Shown here piece by piece: positions 5,089 through 6,526 of a DNA stretch of 6,526 bases. The notes under the pieces are model-generated. The model did no database searches. It was not told the DNA's origin and saw only the letters and a program-made list of their open reading frames with translations. Both the position numbers and the translations under genes were made by a program. Source of the DNA: an uncultured Pseudomonadota bacterium (GTDB taxonomy: Bacteria; Myxococcota_A; UBA796; CAJQPC01); NCBI GenBank assembly GCA_937915955.1, contig CALGIB010000932.1:1-6526 (forward strand), written 5' to 3'. Positions within the stretch are counted from its first letter, which is position 1. Every line of letters begins with the position of its first letter.

Positions 5089-6103
5089 CGGTCTCGAGGA
5101 TAGCCTGCAGCTCGAGCCAGCAGGCGTCCAGCAGGCGGTCGATGCCCAGGCGGCTGACCGAGGAGGCGGTCAGGGGCCGCTGGCCGAGCTCGGCCTCGAA
5201 GCGGTCCATGAGCTCGTTGAGCTCCTCCTCGTCGACGAGGTCGATCTTGGTCAGCACCACGATCTGGGGTCGCTCGGCGAGCTCCGGCGAGAACGCCTGC
5301 AGCTCCGCGCAGATGGCCCGGTGGCGCTCGAGCGGGTCCTCGACGTCCTCCATGAAGGACGAGACGCTGACCAGGTGCAGGAAGAAGCGGCAACGCTCGA
5401 CGTGCTTCAGGAAGCGGTGACCCAGGCCCACGCCCTCGCTGGCGCCCCGGACCAGGCCCGGGATGTCGGCGATGACGAAGCTGCCCTCGTAGCCGCGGCT
5501 CACCACACCCAGGTTCGGGATCAGCGTCGTGAATGGGTAGTCCGCGACCTTGGGCCGGGCGTTGCTGACCGTCGAGATGAGCGTGCTCTTGCCCGCGTTG
5601 GGGAAGCCGAGCAGCCCCACGTCCGCGATGAGCTTGAGCTCGAGCCGGAGCTTCTTCTCCTCGGGCTCGCCGCCCGGGTCCGCCTGGCGAGGCGTCCGGT
5701 TGGTAGCGGACTTGAAGCGCACGTTTCCGCGGCCGCCCTCGCCGCCCCGACAGATGACGGCGCGCGAGCCGTCATCGGACAGGTCGGCGATCTGGATGCC
5801 GGTCCGCAGATCCACGACGACCGTGCCAACAGGCACCTGGATGACGTGGTCTTCGCCCCGGCGTCCGTGCATGTTGTGCGACAGCCCGTTGACGCCGGCC
5901 TCGGCCTTGTACAGCCGCTGCCCACGCAGGTGGTCCAGCGTGTTGCTGCGCGTGGTGGCCTCGAACACGATGTTGCCGCCGCGGCCTCCGTCCCCGCCGT
6001 TGGGGCCGCCGCGCGGCACGTACATCTCCCGACGAAAGGAGACGGCGCCAGCGCCGCCCTTTCCAGAGATGCAGGTGATCTCGATCTCGTCGACGAAGCG
6101 CAC
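5057..6103 (-). CDS. obg: Obg/CgtA family GTPase, large-subunit assembly
   Basis: Obg is an essential GTPase that binds the 50S precursor and links ribosome assembly to GTP and (p)ppGpp levels. The 348 residues contain the Gly-rich Obg fold (about 1-159, with RGGPNGGDGGRGGN at 31-44 and CRGGEGGRGN at 118-127), then the G domain: G1 GFPNAGKST (166-174), switch I region YPFTTLIPNLGVV (189-201), and G3 DIPGL (213-217). G4 reads TKID (285-288) rather than the usual NKxD, and G5 reads SS (314-315) where SA is typical. The protein ends soon after the G domain in a short Pro-rich tail, so the C-terminal OCT domain of some homologues is absent, as in many proteobacterial forms. Start: GTG at 6103 with GGGAG 8 bases upstream. 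It follows rpmA by 44 bases, and its 3' end overlaps the lipoprotein gene. Confidence 0.97.
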   Translation of the reverse strand: MRFVDEIEITCISGKGGAGAVSFRREMYVPRGGPNGGDGGRGGNIVFEATTRSNTLDHLRGQRLYKAEAGVNGLSHNMHGRRGEDHVIQVPVGTVVVDLRTGIQIADLSDDGSRAVICRGGEGGRGNVRFKSATNRTPRQADPGGEPEEKKLRLELKLIADVGLLGFPNAGKSTLISTVSNARPKVADYPFTTLIPNLGVVSRGYEGSFVIADIPGLVRGASEGVGLGHRFLKHVERCRFFLHLVSVSSFMEDVEDPLERHRAICAELQAFSPELAERPQIVVLTKIDLVDEEELNELMDRFEAELGQRPLTASSVSRLGIDRLLDACWLELQAILETDVVPPPAPGL

Positions 6104-6147
6104 AGGTCTATCTCCCCAGCGCTTCCAGCCGCCGAGCCGAGCCGGGC

Positions 6148-6423
6148 CTACTTGGCCGCGACCTCGACCTCGCGCGGGTACACGCTGATCCGTCGCTTGT
6201 TGCCGCGGAACCGCTCGAACTTGACCTCGCCGTCGACCAGCGAGAAGAGCGTCCAGTCGTTGCCGACGCCGACGTTCTTGCCGGGGTGGAAGCGGGTGCC
6301 GAGCTGGCGGACGAGGATGTTGCCGGCGCGCACGGCCTGACCGTCACCCTTCTTCACGCCCCGGTACTGGGGGTTGGAGTCACGACCGTTTCGGGTCGAG
6401 CCCTGTCCCTTCTTATGAGCCAT
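6148..6423 (-). CDS. rpmA: Large-subunit ribosomal protein L27 (bL27)
   Basis: L27 sits at the peptidyl-transferase centre of the 50S subunit, where its flexible N-terminal tail reaches the tRNA ends. The 91 residues start directly with MAHKKGQGSTRNGRDS, the mature N-terminus, so there is no cleavable extension as in Firmicutes. The signature GNILVRQLGTRFHPGKNVG (34-52) and the VKFERF strand near 67-72 are intact. The length is normal. ATG at 6423 has a perfect AGGAGG 7 bases upstream, and this site overlaps the rplU stop codon (TGAGGAGG), so the two genes are tightly coupled. The gene lies between rplU and obg as in most bacteria. Confidence 0.98.
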   Translation of the reverse strand: MAHKKGQGSTRNGRDSNPQYRGVKKGDGQAVRAGNILVRQLGTRFHPGKNVGVGNDWTLFSLVDGEVKFERFRGNKRRISVYPREVEVAAK

Positions 6424-6435
6424 GAGAGAGCCTCC

Positions 6436-6526
6436 TCAGGCCTTGATGTCGGTGATCTCGAGCGTCGTCAGGCTGTGGCGGAAGCCAACCTTGCGGCGGG
6501 TGCGCTGACGGCGGGAGTACTTGAAG
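6436..6526 (-). CDS. rplU: Large-subunit ribosomal protein L21 (bL21), C-terminal fragment
   Basis: Only the last 29 codons are in the window; the 5' part lies beyond the right edge. They read FKYSRRQRTRRKVGFRHS followed by LTTLEITDIKA, matching the conserved basic end of L21 (the 'K-Y-x-R-R-x5-R-x-G-x-R' rRNA-binding strand and the final 'T-x-(V/I)-x-I-x-x-I'). The stop TGA (6438-6436) runs straight into the rpmA Shine-Dalgarno. The operon promoter would lie to the right, outside the window. Confidence 0.95.
   Translation of the reverse strand, partial: FKYSRRQRTRRKVGFRHSLTTLEITDIKA

Noticed and set aside
4811..6340. Plus-strand open frame of 509 codons antisense to obg, rpmA and the lipoprotein gene
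   Set aside because: Obg, L27 and the lipoprotein are clear on the other strand. Long antisense open frames are expected in GC-rich genes, and this one shows no recognisable domain.

Overview
The window is a GC-rich stretch of bacterial chromosome. GC-rich third codon positions, an E. coli-like L27 with no cleavable N-terminal extension, an outer-membrane-style lipoprotein and a near-consensus sigma-54 promoter point to a Gram-negative, high-GC lineage. Myxococcota or another former deltaproteobacterial group is my best guess, but nothing here fixes the taxonomy.

The right two-thirds (about 2783-6526) is one minus-strand block. Read in transcription order it holds the tail of rplU (L21), rpmA (L27), the ribosome-assembly GTPase gene obg, a putative lipoprotein gene overlapping the end of obg by 32 bases, rsfS (ribosome silencing factor), a comF-family phosphoribosyltransferase gene, and a 57-codon gene of unknown function. 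The first three are the widespread rplU-rpmA-obg cluster, and RsfS extends the theme of ribosome assembly and control. A hairpin over the lipoprotein stop codon and a plausible sigma-70 promoter beside it suggest that rsfS-comF can be transcribed separately.

The small gene at the end of the block has its own strong-looking -24/-12 (sigma-54) promoter, a 31-base predicted leader, a good ribosome binding site, and palindromic elements about 100-170 bases upstream of the predicted transcription start, where enhancer-binding proteins usually bind. It is the most promising undescribed item in the window.

The left third holds two divergently transcribed genes. A plus-strand sodium:solute symporter (954-2714) converges on the small gene, with hairpins between them. 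A minus-strand gene runs off the left edge. It appears to encode a sigma-region-4-like helix-turn-helix followed by an anti-sigma-type zinc motif (H-x3-C-x2-C) and part of an unidentified C-terminal region. I see no RNA genes, insertion sequences, CRISPR arrays or phage genes.
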